Below, in pieces: positions 26,910-35,041 of a DNA stretch of 64,000 nt (its first letter is position 1; every line of letters starts with the position of its first letter). Made by a program: the position numbers and the translations under genes. The DNA is from a virus. The notes below the pieces were generated by a model, which saw nothing but the letters and a program-made list of their open reading frames with translations, searched no databases and was not told the origin of the DNA. Location of the stretch: IMG/VR virus record IMGVR_UViG_3300032820_000004, positions 1 to 64,000 of that record, one strand, 5' to 3'.

Positions 26910-28271
26910 TTATTCAGCTACTATTTTATAACCCATCTCCACATATTTAGGTATTTTATCCCTCATAACAAATACATATTCTTCTAATTCATAATGTCCT
27001 ACTGGTTTATCCATAAACATTAGAACATTAGCTCCCGGCCTAACCATTTTTTCTAATTGTTGTAATCTTTCATTTTCAAATTCTGACCAATTATTTCCTT
27101 CCATCGCAGTAGGATCTTTTGCATCAACTTTATCTTTTAATGTTTTTATAACTTCTAATGGAGTAGATCTATGACCCACAAGATTTTCCATTTCGTTTGC
27201 TTCTTCTACTGGTTCACCGTGTTTATTATGTTGAGCCCAAGCAAATGCATAAGCTTTGTCTGTTCCAACTTTCTTCTTTAGGGCTTTTACTTGATGCTCT
27301 CTACCAGGAGGGGCTTCTTCATTTGAAAATTCTTCATATCCTGGATGACTAACCTTTTTAACCAATTTCTCTTTAGATTTAATTGCACGTTCTTTCCATT
27401 GTTTTTTAATTAATTCTCTGGTCGGTAAACCTTCTCTATAACTTCTTTCTTCTTTATAGCCCTGTTTTCTATTATGATCTTCAATATCATTTGGATGTTG
27501 TATATTAATATTCTTTTCAACTTTTTTTTCTATATCTGGAAGATCATCTTTATTGGTGATTGTTTTAACATGCTTTTCAAACCGTTTCTTTCTTTTTGCT
27601 TTTAAATCTTCAATTAATTTTTTTCTATTGTGCGATTTTTGTTCGAGTTTAGGATTAACAGTCACTTTTTCCTTTTTCTTAGAAAGTTTCATTTTTGGTT
27701 CTGGTTTTTCTTTTGGTGCTGGTGCTTCTTCCGGTTCAGGAGTTTGGTCTAGATCTCCATCATAATTTCCTTCTTCTTCACCTTCATAATCCAATTCTTC
27801 TTCATCTTCTTCACCTCCCTCTTCATCTTCTTCTTCACCATTTTCGAATCCATGATGTTTCATTGAAGTTCGTAAATCATCGTGGTGTCCCGCCTTTTCA
27901 TCATCTGGTAAAGTATCAAACATGGCTTTAGTAATATGATCTTTATCATGTTTAGGTGATTCTTCTTCACCTTCGCCGTCTCCTTCTTCTGCATCTAATC
28001 TGCTTTTTACTTCATCCTTTATTTCTGGACTCACTTTAGCGGTTTTTGCCCATTCATCAAATGTTTTACCTTTAGCAATAATCTTTAGTGCATCCATAAC
28101 AGCGGCTTCATCTCCACCTGTCTTCTCTTTCTCAGGTGCCTCTTCAGTAACTTGTTGTTTCAACCAAGGAGGTCCACCGGTTATAGTCAATGGTTGAACT
28201 TTAGCAGTTCCACTTACATTATTCCCACCAACTGTTAAAACTTGTACAATAGATTCATCTAAAGTTGACAT
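26910..28271 (-). CDS. Large charged protein, function unknown
   Basis: The 453-residue protein has three visible parts. An N-terminal part (1-90) includes VTEEAPEKEKTGGDEAAV. A very acidic middle (about 95-170) has long Glu/Asp runs. A Lys-rich helical part follows (about 185-330). The C-terminal 100 residues look folded, with LVGHRSTPLEVIKTLKDKVD and MFMDKPVGHYELEEYVFVM. It does not carry the capsid-targeting-like N-terminus of the genes further upstream. Its extreme charge and position suggest a DNA-associated or capsid-internal protein, but this is inference. Confidence 0.5.
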   Translation of the reverse strand: MSTLDESIVQVLTVGGNNVSGTAKVQPLTITGGPPWLKQQVTEEAPEKEKTGGDEAAVMDALKIIAKGKTFDEWAKTAKVSPEIKDEVKSRLDAEEGDGEGEEESPKHDKDHITKAMFDTLPDDEKAGHHDDLRTSMKHHGFENGEEEDEEGGEEDEEELDYEGEEEGNYDGDLDQTPEPEEAPAPKEKPEPKMKLSKKKEKVTVNPKLEQKSHNRKKLIEDLKAKRKKRFEKHVKTITNKDDLPDIEKKVEKNINIQHPNDIEDHNRKQGYKEERSYREGLPTRELIKKQWKERAIKSKEKLVKKVSHPGYEEFSNEEAPPGREHQVKALKKKVGTDKAYAFAWAQHNKHGEPVEEANEMENLVGHRSTPLEVIKTLKDKVDAKDPTAMEGNNWSEFENERLQQLEKMVRPGANVLMFMDKPVGHYELEEYVFVMRDKIPKYVEMGYKIVAE

Positions 28272-28272
28272 A

Positions 28273-29664
28273 TTATTGTCCTATTCTAATTGAATTATAT
28301 TTTTGTGCTGATTTTAATGTTTTATTCGCATAATCTACTCTTGCTCCACCAACATTTACTTTTCTATCTGATATTAAAGCCTTATATTTTTTAGCATATT
28401 CTTTTTTTACTTTTGCTACTGGGCCTTCTTCTTGTGCTAATTCAACAGTTCCATATCCATCAACCTCTCCCGTAACATCTCTTTGCATTTTATACTTATA
28501 TGTAGCATAAAGAAGTTTTTCTGCATCTTGTCCTGGAGTATCACCAGCATAAGATTTCACCATCTCAGGAGTTCCCCATTCCAACGGCCCACGCGGATCT
28601 ACATGTTGTCCAAATCTACCATTTTCTTGTGTGTCTGATGTATTCATTTTACCAGGATGTGGACCCCATGATAAAGATTCTAAAATTTGATATAAAAATG
28701 GCCTGTTGAAAATATCCCCTTTTGTACAATTATAATCATGTTCTATATTTTCAAAAAGTTTATCTATTTTTTTCACAGAATTTTCTATATTATCTTCTAA
28801 TCCTTCTTTTCCGTGTTCAAACAATAACATATTACTAATTAATTTATCTGTTTCTTTCATCGCTTCAACAACATAAACATTATGCTTTGATTGTGATAAT
28901 ATAATAGCTCTAAGTTCTTTGAAACATTCTTCAACTAAAGGCATATTTGAAAAATATTCTGTTTCATAATTTAAATAAACATATTCATTATCCTTTTTTG
29001 GTCTATCAACAGTAAGTCTTTCAGGTCTAATTGGCCACTCTTTATCAAACATTGCCTCTCTTAAATTTAATCCCTTTCTAACATCCTTCAACATTTTCAT
29101 CGCGGATCTATCTGACATCGATTCCGGTAATCCTTTTTTAAATGATTCTATATCATTTTCTGATGCCGCTTTTCTCATTTTAGAAGCAGACATTCCTGAC
29201 ACTCCTTCTGCATCTGGATCTCTTGTTCCTGCACTATGAACTTTAATGTAATCAAATTCATAATATCCATGTCTTGATTTTTTACCATTATATTGTTCTA
29301 ACAATTTTTTAAAATCTGCAACTCTATCACTTCCTACAACCATACATAAATTATCATACTGATCATTTAATTGTACTGCCGCCCCTAATGCATCTTTAAT
29401 ATTAATATCTCTGGAAAAAGTTTTAGCAAAATTAGGAAACATTTCCTTCATATATTTCATTTTTTGTTGATTAGTCAATGGATTCTTTTTAGAATCATGA
29501 GATTGACTTCCAAAAACATGTAATTCAGTATTATATCTTTTTGCTACATTACTTGCCCCTTCCAACAATCGACCATGCCCGGTTGTTGGTGGATTAAATC
29601 TACCAAAAACAAATACTCCTGTCTTACCTTTTGCTTCTTTTATGAGATTTTTATATGTTTTCAT
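28273..29664 (-). CDS. NMNAT/cytidylyltransferase-like nucleotidyltransferase with capsid-targeting-like N-terminus
   Basis: Residues 1-10 (MKTYKNLIKE, followed by A) closely match the T4 internal-protein capsid-targeting peptide and end in IxE, the prohead protease cleavage rule. Residues 12-190 form a nucleotidyltransferase fold. They have TGVFVFGRFNPPTTGHGRLL with the T/HxGH motif at 27-30, MVVGSDRVADF, and GVSGMSASKMRKAA in the place of the ISGTxxR motif. The remaining 270 residues are an unknown domain. The family includes NMN adenylyltransferases. Together with its N-terminus, this suggests an enzyme carried in the capsid and injected. Substrate is not known. Confidence 0.72.
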   Translation of the reverse strand: MKTYKNLIKEAKGKTGVFVFGRFNPPTTGHGRLLEGASNVAKRYNTELHVFGSQSHDSKKNPLTNQQKMKYMKEMFPNFAKTFSRDINIKDALGAAVQLNDQYDNLCMVVGSDRVADFKKLLEQYNGKKSRHGYYEFDYIKVHSAGTRDPDAEGVSGMSASKMRKAASENDIESFKKGLPESMSDRSAMKMLKDVRKGLNLREAMFDKEWPIRPERLTVDRPKKDNEYVYLNYETEYFSNMPLVEECFKELRAIILSQSKHNVYVVEAMKETDKLISNMLLFEHGKEGLEDNIENSVKKIDKLFENIEHDYNCTKGDIFNRPFLYQILESLSWGPHPGKMNTSDTQENGRFGQHVDPRGPLEWGTPEMVKSYAGDTPGQDAEKLLYATYKYKMQRDVTGEVDGYGTVELAQEEGPVAKVKKEYAKKYKALISDRKVNVGGARVDYANKTLKSAQKYNSIRIGQ

Positions 29665-30263
29665 TTTCCCTTAACCTTATCTCCAATTTTCTGATGCATA
29701 CCAAAAGACAAATACCCACTATTGCCATCTTTTTTAAGTTGTTTTAAATGTTTTGATGCTACCCTTTTATTGCCAAGGAAAACAATTTCTCCTGAAGAAT
29801 GTTGTGGAATTCTCTCAGGTTTTCCTTCTATTTTTACAACTCCATAATTTTGATTCTTGCCCATTCCCTCAAAGAATGATTTAAAATCTTTAAAAGTTCT
29901 CTCTTTGTCTGTTTCTACTTCTTCATGCCCCTTACCATATCCAGAACGTCCCCAACGACTGCCCTTTTGACTTTGTGGTTTCTTTCCATGCTTTTTCTTT
30001 TCTTTTTCATCTTCTCTTGTTCTATCTCTGTAAGTACTTGCTTCACCAAATTCTTTTTTAGCCATTCCTTTAACAAATTTTACGGATTGTCCTCTTCGTT
30101 TTTTTCTTATTTCGGGGCTCTTCATGCTATAATTTGCGCCAGTACTGTTGGGCTCTCTTCCTTGTACTTCTGCTTTTCTAGCAGCTCTATAAAGCATGTC
30201 TTTAGACATTTCATCAATTTTATCGTCTTCTTTTTTCAAATATTCAGAGAATCTTTGACTCAT
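29661..30263 (-). CDS. Basic protein with capsid-targeting-like N-terminus
   Basis: The 200-residue protein begins MSQRFSEYLKKEDD, which resembles the F-x-x-[YF]-L-x-E start of its neighbours, although the Glu is one residue late for a strict LxE cut. The body is very basic (KKRRGQSVKFVKGMAKK, EKKKHGKKPQSQKG) and probably binds nucleic acid. The last 60 residues look folded (YGVVKIEGKPERIPQHSSG, NSGYLSFGM). It overlaps the NMNAT-like gene by four bases. A packaged DNA-binding internal protein is a plausible role. Confidence 0.55.
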   Translation of the reverse strand: MSQRFSEYLKKEDDKIDEMSKDMLYRAARKAEVQGREPNSTGANYSMKSPEIRKKRRGQSVKFVKGMAKKEFGEASTYRDRTREDEKEKKKHGKKPQSQKGSRWGRSGYGKGHEEVETDKERTFKDFKSFFEGMGKNQNYGVVKIEGKPERIPQHSSGEIVFLGNKRVASKHLKQLKKDGNSGYLSFGMHQKIGDKVKGK

Positions 30264-30266
30264 ATT

Positions 30267-31244
30267 TTAATCCTGTCTTACAATTCCGGAAGCTTTACGA
30301 TTTGCTCTTTGTGCCCTTCTCCAGGTATTTTCTTTATCCATCGCTTCTCTTTTCTTTTTTTCTTTGTCTTCAGGAGGAATACCCTGTCGAACTTGGCCAT
30401 ACTTCTTTGCCATAGCGCGGTTTTTATCTAACGCTCTTTCATTCGCATCATCATCACCGGTGATCCCTTCACCAACGGGTTCTGCGTCTTTAGACTTCTG
30501 TGCTCGCCACTCTTTAAATGAAGTAAATCCGTAATCTACACTTTCCTTATAGTCAGGATTTTTTACAACTGTAGTGGTGGGGGAAGCTGTCTTCTTTTTT
30601 ACTTTTGTTGAATGGCCTACATTATCTGGTATTTCTAAACCTTCTTTTTTCGCATAAAACGCAGCACGATCTCTTTCTTGCTTATCTGGAGGTAGATGTC
30701 CTTTAGGTATATCCATTCCCTTTTTCTTAACGGGTACTTTTTTATGCACACTAGGGTTTGCTATTTTGTGTTGTGCAAAATGATCATCCCCCTTATACCA
30801 CGCATCCCGTGCCCTTTCTTGATCATCCTCATTTACTTGTCCAGGAGTACCTTCATCAGAACTTCCTTGTTTATGTGGAGACGTTTCTGAATTTCTTTTA
30901 TCCGCCCGTCTTTTCGCAACTTGTTCAAAGGCTAATATAAACTCCTCCTTCTTTACTTCTTTTTTCTTATTCTTACTCTTTGATAATTGTCTTCTTAACA
31001 AATTAAAGAATTCAGGAGCTTCATCAACCATACCTAAAAATTGTTGAAGAACATTTATTAAAATTTGTCTTTCCACAACGGTTGTTATTGTCCCGCCTTT
31101 AATTTTTTTCAGTGCTGACTTAAAATAAGGTAAGTCCTTTTTGTCTTGAATTAATCCAGCCATAACCAGCTGTCTTAATTTTGTGGACATACCCTCTTCT
31201 TCGTCTATCATCACTTTATAAGACGTTTGTGTTAAACTATCCAT
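30267..31244 (-). CDS. Charged, Lys/Asp-rich protein in the internal-protein block
   Basis: The 325-residue protein starts MDSLTQTSYKVMIDEEEG. Its first 15 residues are not the usual MKxF form but still end in IDE, which fits an (L/I)xE cut. Residues 20-110 look helical (LRQLVMAGLIQDKKDLPYFK), and the remainder is low-complexity, charged and probably disordered, with several 'DKQERDRAAFY'-like repeats (DQERARDAWY, DKQERDRAAF, DKEKKKREAM). No enzyme motif is seen. Context points to a packaged structural or nucleic-acid-associated protein. Confidence 0.5.
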   Translation of the reverse strand: MDSLTQTSYKVMIDEEEGMSTKLRQLVMAGLIQDKKDLPYFKSALKKIKGGTITTVVERQILINVLQQFLGMVDEAPEFFNLLRRQLSKSKNKKKEVKKEEFILAFEQVAKRRADKRNSETSPHKQGSSDEGTPGQVNEDDQERARDAWYKGDDHFAQHKIANPSVHKKVPVKKKGMDIPKGHLPPDKQERDRAAFYAKKEGLEIPDNVGHSTKVKKKTASPTTTVVKNPDYKESVDYGFTSFKEWRAQKSKDAEPVGEGITGDDDANERALDKNRAMAKKYGQVRQGIPPEDKEKKKREAMDKENTWRRAQRANRKASGIVRQD

Positions 31245-31247
31245 TTA

Positions 31248-32480
31248 TTAGCTCCAATTCTTTAGTTCTACATTAAAATTATTTCTTGAAAATTCTAGCC
31301 GGTCAACCAATTTGACTGCTCCGCCTTTTATTTGATCTACCGCCACAAACCCCTCTGGAGCAGTTACTTTATAACCAGCACCATCTTTAACAAAAGTTTG
31401 CGTTAATTGTTCCATATTTTCCAATTTAGATATTATCATCATTTTAGCATCAATTAACATATTCATTAAATCGAATATTTTTTCTAAATCAGCTTTCTTC
31501 TGTAGGAAGAACTTCAAAAACTCATTTTTCCGTTGTGTTTTTTTATCTTTAGCTGCATCAGTTTTTAATTTATTAATATCTTTATCGTATTTATTTCCTA
31601 TATATCTTATCAATTGTGTCACATGTGTTCTTGTATTTCTTATTTGTTGTCCTGTTTTTATCTTGCTATTATTAAAAGTTTTTATAATTGTATTAATTTC
31701 AGAATCATCAGCTATCGTGTTTAGCGTATTCGCTGATATGTTTTGAAAAGTTCTCCCTACAGAAGAAAGAATTTTAGTAATAGTCTCCGTGTCCCTTGCT
31801 GTGAAACTTGCTGTACCGGATGCATCAGTAAATTCTGCATCTCTAAACCAGATATCTTTATTCTTTAATAACCTGTTAATATTTATATTGAAAGACGATT
31901 TCATATCTTCTAATTTTGTACCTTTGTATTCCGTATGAAAAACAATGCCCATTTTTGAGTTTAATATCGTTTTTCCCAAATCAGAACCCAAAGGAACCGC
32001 ATAAACTATAGTATTTGGATGAAAAGTGATATATCTCTCTCCTTCTATGGTTTTAATTAGCAAATCCTCTTTAGCAAACATCATATCTCCCTGTAATACT
32101 CCTTTAATTCCCAATTTTGGTAAATGTTCTAGAGCAACTTTTAACTTAGATCCAAGTCCAGGAGGATGATTATTATCAATATCTTGTGGTGTATAATTAA
32201 TTTTGGGAGTTTTATTGAAAATACTTTTTGATCCAACAAAAAATTTACCATTATCAGGATTAATTCCACAAAAAACTGCAGGTGCACCATCCCATTTAGT
32301 AGTAATGTAGGTATTTTTCATTGAAGAACCCGCTAACATATCTCTAAGCGATTGAATAAAATTGATTGAACCTCTGGTCCCATCCACTCCACCATTTAAA
32401 ACTTCATCTTCTATGTGTTCTAAATGTAGATTTTTACCGGTTTTCGCTTCACCAAGTAATATATTTATAAATGATTTCAT
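31248..32480 (-). CDS. KxDG ligase-like nucleotidyltransferase with capsid-targeting-like N-terminus
   Basis: The 410-residue protein starts MKSFINILLGE followed by A, a capsid-targeting-like peptide ending in LGE. Residues 59-70 read ITTKWDGAPAVF, the KxDG motif I of DNA/RNA ligases and capping enzymes, with Lys62 as candidate nucleotide-accepting residue. Further ligase-like blocks are FFVGSKSIFN, GVLQGDMMF, MGIVFHTEYKG and a late VKLVDRLEF. In motif IV the acidic residue would be Asp. The C-terminal half is Lys-rich and helical. It overlaps its downstream neighbour by nothing but lies four bases from it. RNA or DNA ligase activity is inferred and untested. Confidence 0.6.
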   Translation of the reverse strand: MKSFINILLGEAKTGKNLHLEHIEDEVLNGGVDGTRGSINFIQSLRDMLAGSSMKNTYITTKWDGAPAVFCGINPDNGKFFVGSKSIFNKTPKINYTPQDIDNNHPPGLGSKLKVALEHLPKLGIKGVLQGDMMFAKEDLLIKTIEGERYITFHPNTIVYAVPLGSDLGKTILNSKMGIVFHTEYKGTKLEDMKSSFNININRLLKNKDIWFRDAEFTDASGTASFTARDTETITKILSSVGRTFQNISANTLNTIADDSEINTIIKTFNNSKIKTGQQIRNTRTHVTQLIRYIGNKYDKDINKLKTDAAKDKKTQRKNEFLKFFLQKKADLEKIFDLMNMLIDAKMMIISKLENMEQLTQTFVKDGAGYKVTAPEGFVAVDQIKGGAVKLVDRLEFSRNNFNVELKNWS

Positions 32481-32707
32481 GGTGTTAATGATCCTGAAGA
32501 TGGTTTATCTGGATTAACCCCCATATCTTTTAATTTGTCTCTAAGTTCTTTTACATCTTTTGCTGAAAAATCAAACTTGTTCCATGCATCACCATAAAAT
32601 CCTTTTAATCCTTTTCTATAAATTTGTACTTCACCTTCACGGCCATCAAATGACGCTATCATACCTCTTGGCATACCCTCTATTAAATGATTTTTAAATG
32701 TTTTCAT
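32477..32707 (-). CDS. Small protein with capsid-targeting-like N-terminus
   Basis: The ATG at 32707 (76 aa) is chosen. It overlaps the upstream stop by one base (TGATG), has GGAAGGAA eight bases before it, and opens with MKTFKNHLIE followed by G. That is a capsid-targeting-like peptide ending in LIE. The longer frame to 32779 adds an unlikely Cys/Arg-rich stretch. The rest of the protein (FDGREGEVQIYRKGLKGFYG, then DVKELRDKLKDMGV) looks like a small folded domain. A role as a small packaged internal protein is likely by analogy with T4 IPI-IPIII. Confidence 0.65.
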   Translation of the reverse strand: MKTFKNHLIEGMPRGMIASFDGREGEVQIYRKGLKGFYGDAWNKFDFSAKDVKELRDKLKDMGVNPDKPSSGSLTP

Positions 32708-33633
32708 CAAATTTTCCTTCCAATTTCTTTTGCAACAACTTCTCTTGTATAAATTTCTAACTCTGAAGAATATTCCCATCTCTTTCGTGGTATCTTGTAT
32801 TTTGCAACAAATGCATCTATATTTTCTTGCTGTTCTTCATTTTCAATATTTCCATCTTCTTCTTCATTATCTACTTTAATTGGTATATAATGAATTTTTT
32901 TAATCTTAATATTATTGACTATTTGTTCATCCCATGAACTATCTGTTTGTCTTTTTGATTTTGCATAACCATAAAATATACTACTCATTACCTCTGAATT
33001 CTTTTTAATAATTTTCTCTACACCATCAAAATAATCTTTTATTACCAATCTTAATGCTTTACCATCTCCAGACATGTGTTTTTTCATGTCATTCCAAAGT
33101 TCAAATTCAAATTCTCTTCGTACTCTATCTTTTCCCAGTATTGGACTAAGATGTTTTAATACAAGTTCTCTTATTAAATCATTAAGTTCACGTTCTACTA
33201 CTGCAAATTTGGGTCCTGTTCCACCCCTTTGTGCATTAGCAAACCAAGACATTTCAACCCATCTTCTACCTGCTGTATCTACAGTACTCATTATATCATC
33301 TCTGGCAGATACAATAACATCCGCATCCAGTTCTGCAACAACGCCGCCCCCTGCAGCTATACCACCTTCCAAATAACGAGACATCATTGTGAAAAATGCT
33401 GAGATAGACCTCTTTCCCCCCTCAAGTTTTTTTAATTCATATAAGTTTTCTGCCCTCAGCACATGAAAAACTGTTGTACGTATCGTATCTGGCCATATCC
33501 TTTTAAACATGGGCCCTGAAATAGGAATCTTTAAAGCACTAGAGGCTCTCCCTTGACTTGCAACATCAAACACAAGATTTGACGCACTTGTTTGCGCAAA
33601 TTCTGTTAAAAGTAGATCAAGATAGGATTTCAA
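32707..33633 (-). CDS. Internal-protein candidate, tandem paralogue 1
   Basis: The 308-residue protein begins MKSYLDLLLTE, a capsid-targeting-like peptide ending in LTE. A paralogue follows directly upstream at 33630-34568. Shared blocks are TTVFHVLRAENLYELKKL, KRSISAFF, GGGVVAELDADVIVS and AGRRWVEM. The order 'xFHV...SIS-x-F...vvxLdxxv' loosely resembles ADP-ribosyltransferase folds, and T4 packages the ADP-ribosyltransferase Alt. That link is speculative, since the catalytic Glu pattern is not clear. The C-terminal 110 residues contain DEEIVNNIKIKKIHY-like segments and a charged tail. Confidence 0.6.
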   Translation of the reverse strand: MKSYLDLLLTEFAQTSASNLVFDVASQGRASSALKIPISGPMFKRIWPDTIRTTVFHVLRAENLYELKKLEGGKRSISAFFTMMSRYLEGGIAAGGGVVAELDADVIVSARDDIMSTVDTAGRRWVEMSWFANAQRGGTGPKFAVVERELNDLIRELVLKHLSPILGKDRVRREFEFELWNDMKKHMSGDGKALRLVIKDYFDGVEKIIKKNSEVMSSIFYGYAKSKRQTDSSWDEQIVNNIKIKKIHYIPIKVDNEEEDGNIENEEQQENIDAFVAKYKIPRKRWEYSSELEIYTREVVAKEIGRKI

Positions 33634-34568
33634 CCTTTACTTCTCCTCAAAGCTTGTACTTCTGTTTGTGCAATTTTAGTAACATAATTTGATAAGTCTC
33701 TAGCTCCATTCACCCAATGTGTATGAGGAATTTTACCTAATCTTGGAATTACTGAATCTTTTACCCAATCCAATTCAAACTGTCTAGAATTAAAAGTATG
33801 AACCTTTATAATTTTAATTTTATCGACTACTTGTTCATCGTATACATTCCATTCTGATAATTCTGAATCTCCTCCTACCATACGACCAGAAGAAGGATGC
33901 TTAACTGCTACTGTTCCCCTTCTGACATAATATCCATGAACTGCTCCTTGAATATCTTTTTTATGCTTCTTGAGAATTGCATTTACACCATCAATATAAT
34001 CTGCAATTATCAAAGACATCACCTTTTTGTTATCTTTAAAATTTTCTCGTAAATGCCACCAAGCTCCCAATCCTATATCTGGTTCTATTTTTATGAGTTC
34101 TTTAGTTTTTGGATCATGTTTTATTGCAATATCTATTAACATCTGTTCAAGTTCTTTATGCATAGTCTTTTTTTTGTCTATGTTCATCAATTCAACCCAC
34201 CGTCTGCCGGTTTTATCTGGCATGCTCATCAGATCACCTTTACTTGACATAATAATATTTGCATCTAATTCTACAACAAGTCCGCCCCCACCTTGTATAC
34301 CATGTTCCATAGTATCAGCATCCATATTAAAAAAAGCAGAAATTGATTTTTTCCTATTCTGTAATTTCTTCAACTTCTCAAAACCAATACCACTTGTAAC
34401 ATGAAACACCGTTGCTCTTGGTAATTGTACTTGAAAAATCCATTCCATTGTGCTAGATGTTAATGGAATTTGCATATACTGAATTTTTTGAAATTCAAAT
34501 ATTTTTTCAGAAGCGCTTCTTTGCCAAGCTGGCGGGTCTTCTTTTAGATATGTTTTAAATGTTTTCAT
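33630..34568 (-). CDS. Internal-protein candidate, tandem paralogue 2
   Basis: The 312-residue protein begins MKTFKTYLKE followed by D, a capsid-targeting-like peptide ending in LKE. It shares the layout of 32707-33633: ATVFHVTSGIGFEKLKKL, KKSISAFFNM, GGGLVVELDANIIMSS, TGRRWVEL, and near the C-terminus YDEQVVDKIKIIKVHT. The pair overlaps by four bases and must come from tandem duplication followed by strong divergence. No enzyme family is certain. An ADP-ribosyltransferase-like fold is possible but weakly supported. Confidence 0.6.
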   Translation of the reverse strand: MKTFKTYLKEDPPAWQRSASEKIFEFQKIQYMQIPLTSSTMEWIFQVQLPRATVFHVTSGIGFEKLKKLQNRKKSISAFFNMDADTMEHGIQGGGGLVVELDANIIMSSKGDLMSMPDKTGRRWVELMNIDKKKTMHKELEQMLIDIAIKHDPKTKELIKIEPDIGLGAWWHLRENFKDNKKVMSLIIADYIDGVNAILKKHKKDIQGAVHGYYVRRGTVAVKHPSSGRMVGGDSELSEWNVYDEQVVDKIKIIKVHTFNSRQFELDWVKDSVIPRLGKIPHTHWVNGARDLSNYVTKIAQTEVQALRRSKG

Positions 34569-34775
34569 TTAAATTTCTCCACGAGCCGCAATGTCCACCT
34601 TATCTTGACTCTTTGCCCACTTCTGAGCCTGGGATTTGTTTTTAAATTCATTAGAAACTGGCATCCATTTATTGTTCCCCACATGACCCATTACATACCA
34701 TTTTTTGTCGTTAGGGTTCTTGGAAACAATATACTTGGAATTTGCTTCTTCTAGATACTGTGAAAATGTTATCAT
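34569..34775 (-). CDS. Small internal-protein candidate
   Basis: This 68-residue protein starts MITFSQYLEE followed by A, a capsid-targeting-like peptide ending in LEE. The remainder (YIVSKNPNDKKWYVMGHVG, then KSQAQKWAKSQ) looks like a small beta-beta-alpha domain of the DUF2188 type (a guess from its shape). It fits directly between two other genes of the same N-terminal class. After removal of the first 10 residues the mature protein would be only 58 residues, similar in size to T4 internal proteins. Confidence 0.6.
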   Translation of the reverse strand: MITFSQYLEEANSKYIVSKNPNDKKWYVMGHVGNNKWMPVSNEFKNKSQAQKWAKSQDKVDIAARGEI

Positions 34776-35041
34776 CTTTTATAAAGTTTTTTAAAATCTA
34801 CTCTTGTACCAGCTTCTTTTTCAAGTTTCTCTGGTGTTACCTTTTTTAACTTGGCACGTTCAAAATAACTATTTTTTCCATGTGTAGCCACGAGCTTTAT
34901 AAACATATTTTCTCCTTTCACACCAACTCTACCTGTATGCCAAGAGCTACCATCATATGCTACATATTTCTCAGTATTATCCTTAGATGTGTCCAAATAA
35001 TATTCTACTTTTTCTTTTAGATGTTGTTTAAATGTTCGCAA
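34772..35041 (-). CDS. Small internal-protein candidate, TTG start
   Basis: I place the start at a TTG at 35041 (89 aa). GGAG lies six bases upstream, and the protein then opens (M)RTFKQHLKE, matching the capsid-targeting-like peptide of its neighbours and ending in LKE. The longer frame from 35083 would bury this peptide behind 14 residues lying inside the preceding gene. The body reads VEYYLDTSKDNTEKYVAYDG, then basic segments (RAKLKKVTPEKLEKEAG). No family is recognised. It overlaps the upstream gene by 14 bases and the downstream one by 4. Confidence 0.6.
   Translation of the reverse strand: MRTFKQHLKEKVEYYLDTSKDNTEKYVAYDGSSWHTGRVGVKGENMFIKLVATHGKNSYFERAKLKKVTPEKLEKEAGTRVDFKKLYKR

Noticed and set aside
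31880-31887. TATAAATA on the minus strand inside the ligase-like gene
   Set aside because: It is formed by Asn/Ile codons in coding DNA with no gene start nearby.
32462-32469. TATAAATA on the minus strand near the start of the ligase-like gene
   Set aside because: It lies inside the coding sequence (codons for FINI of MKSFINILL), just downstream of the ATG, so it cannot drive the complete gene.
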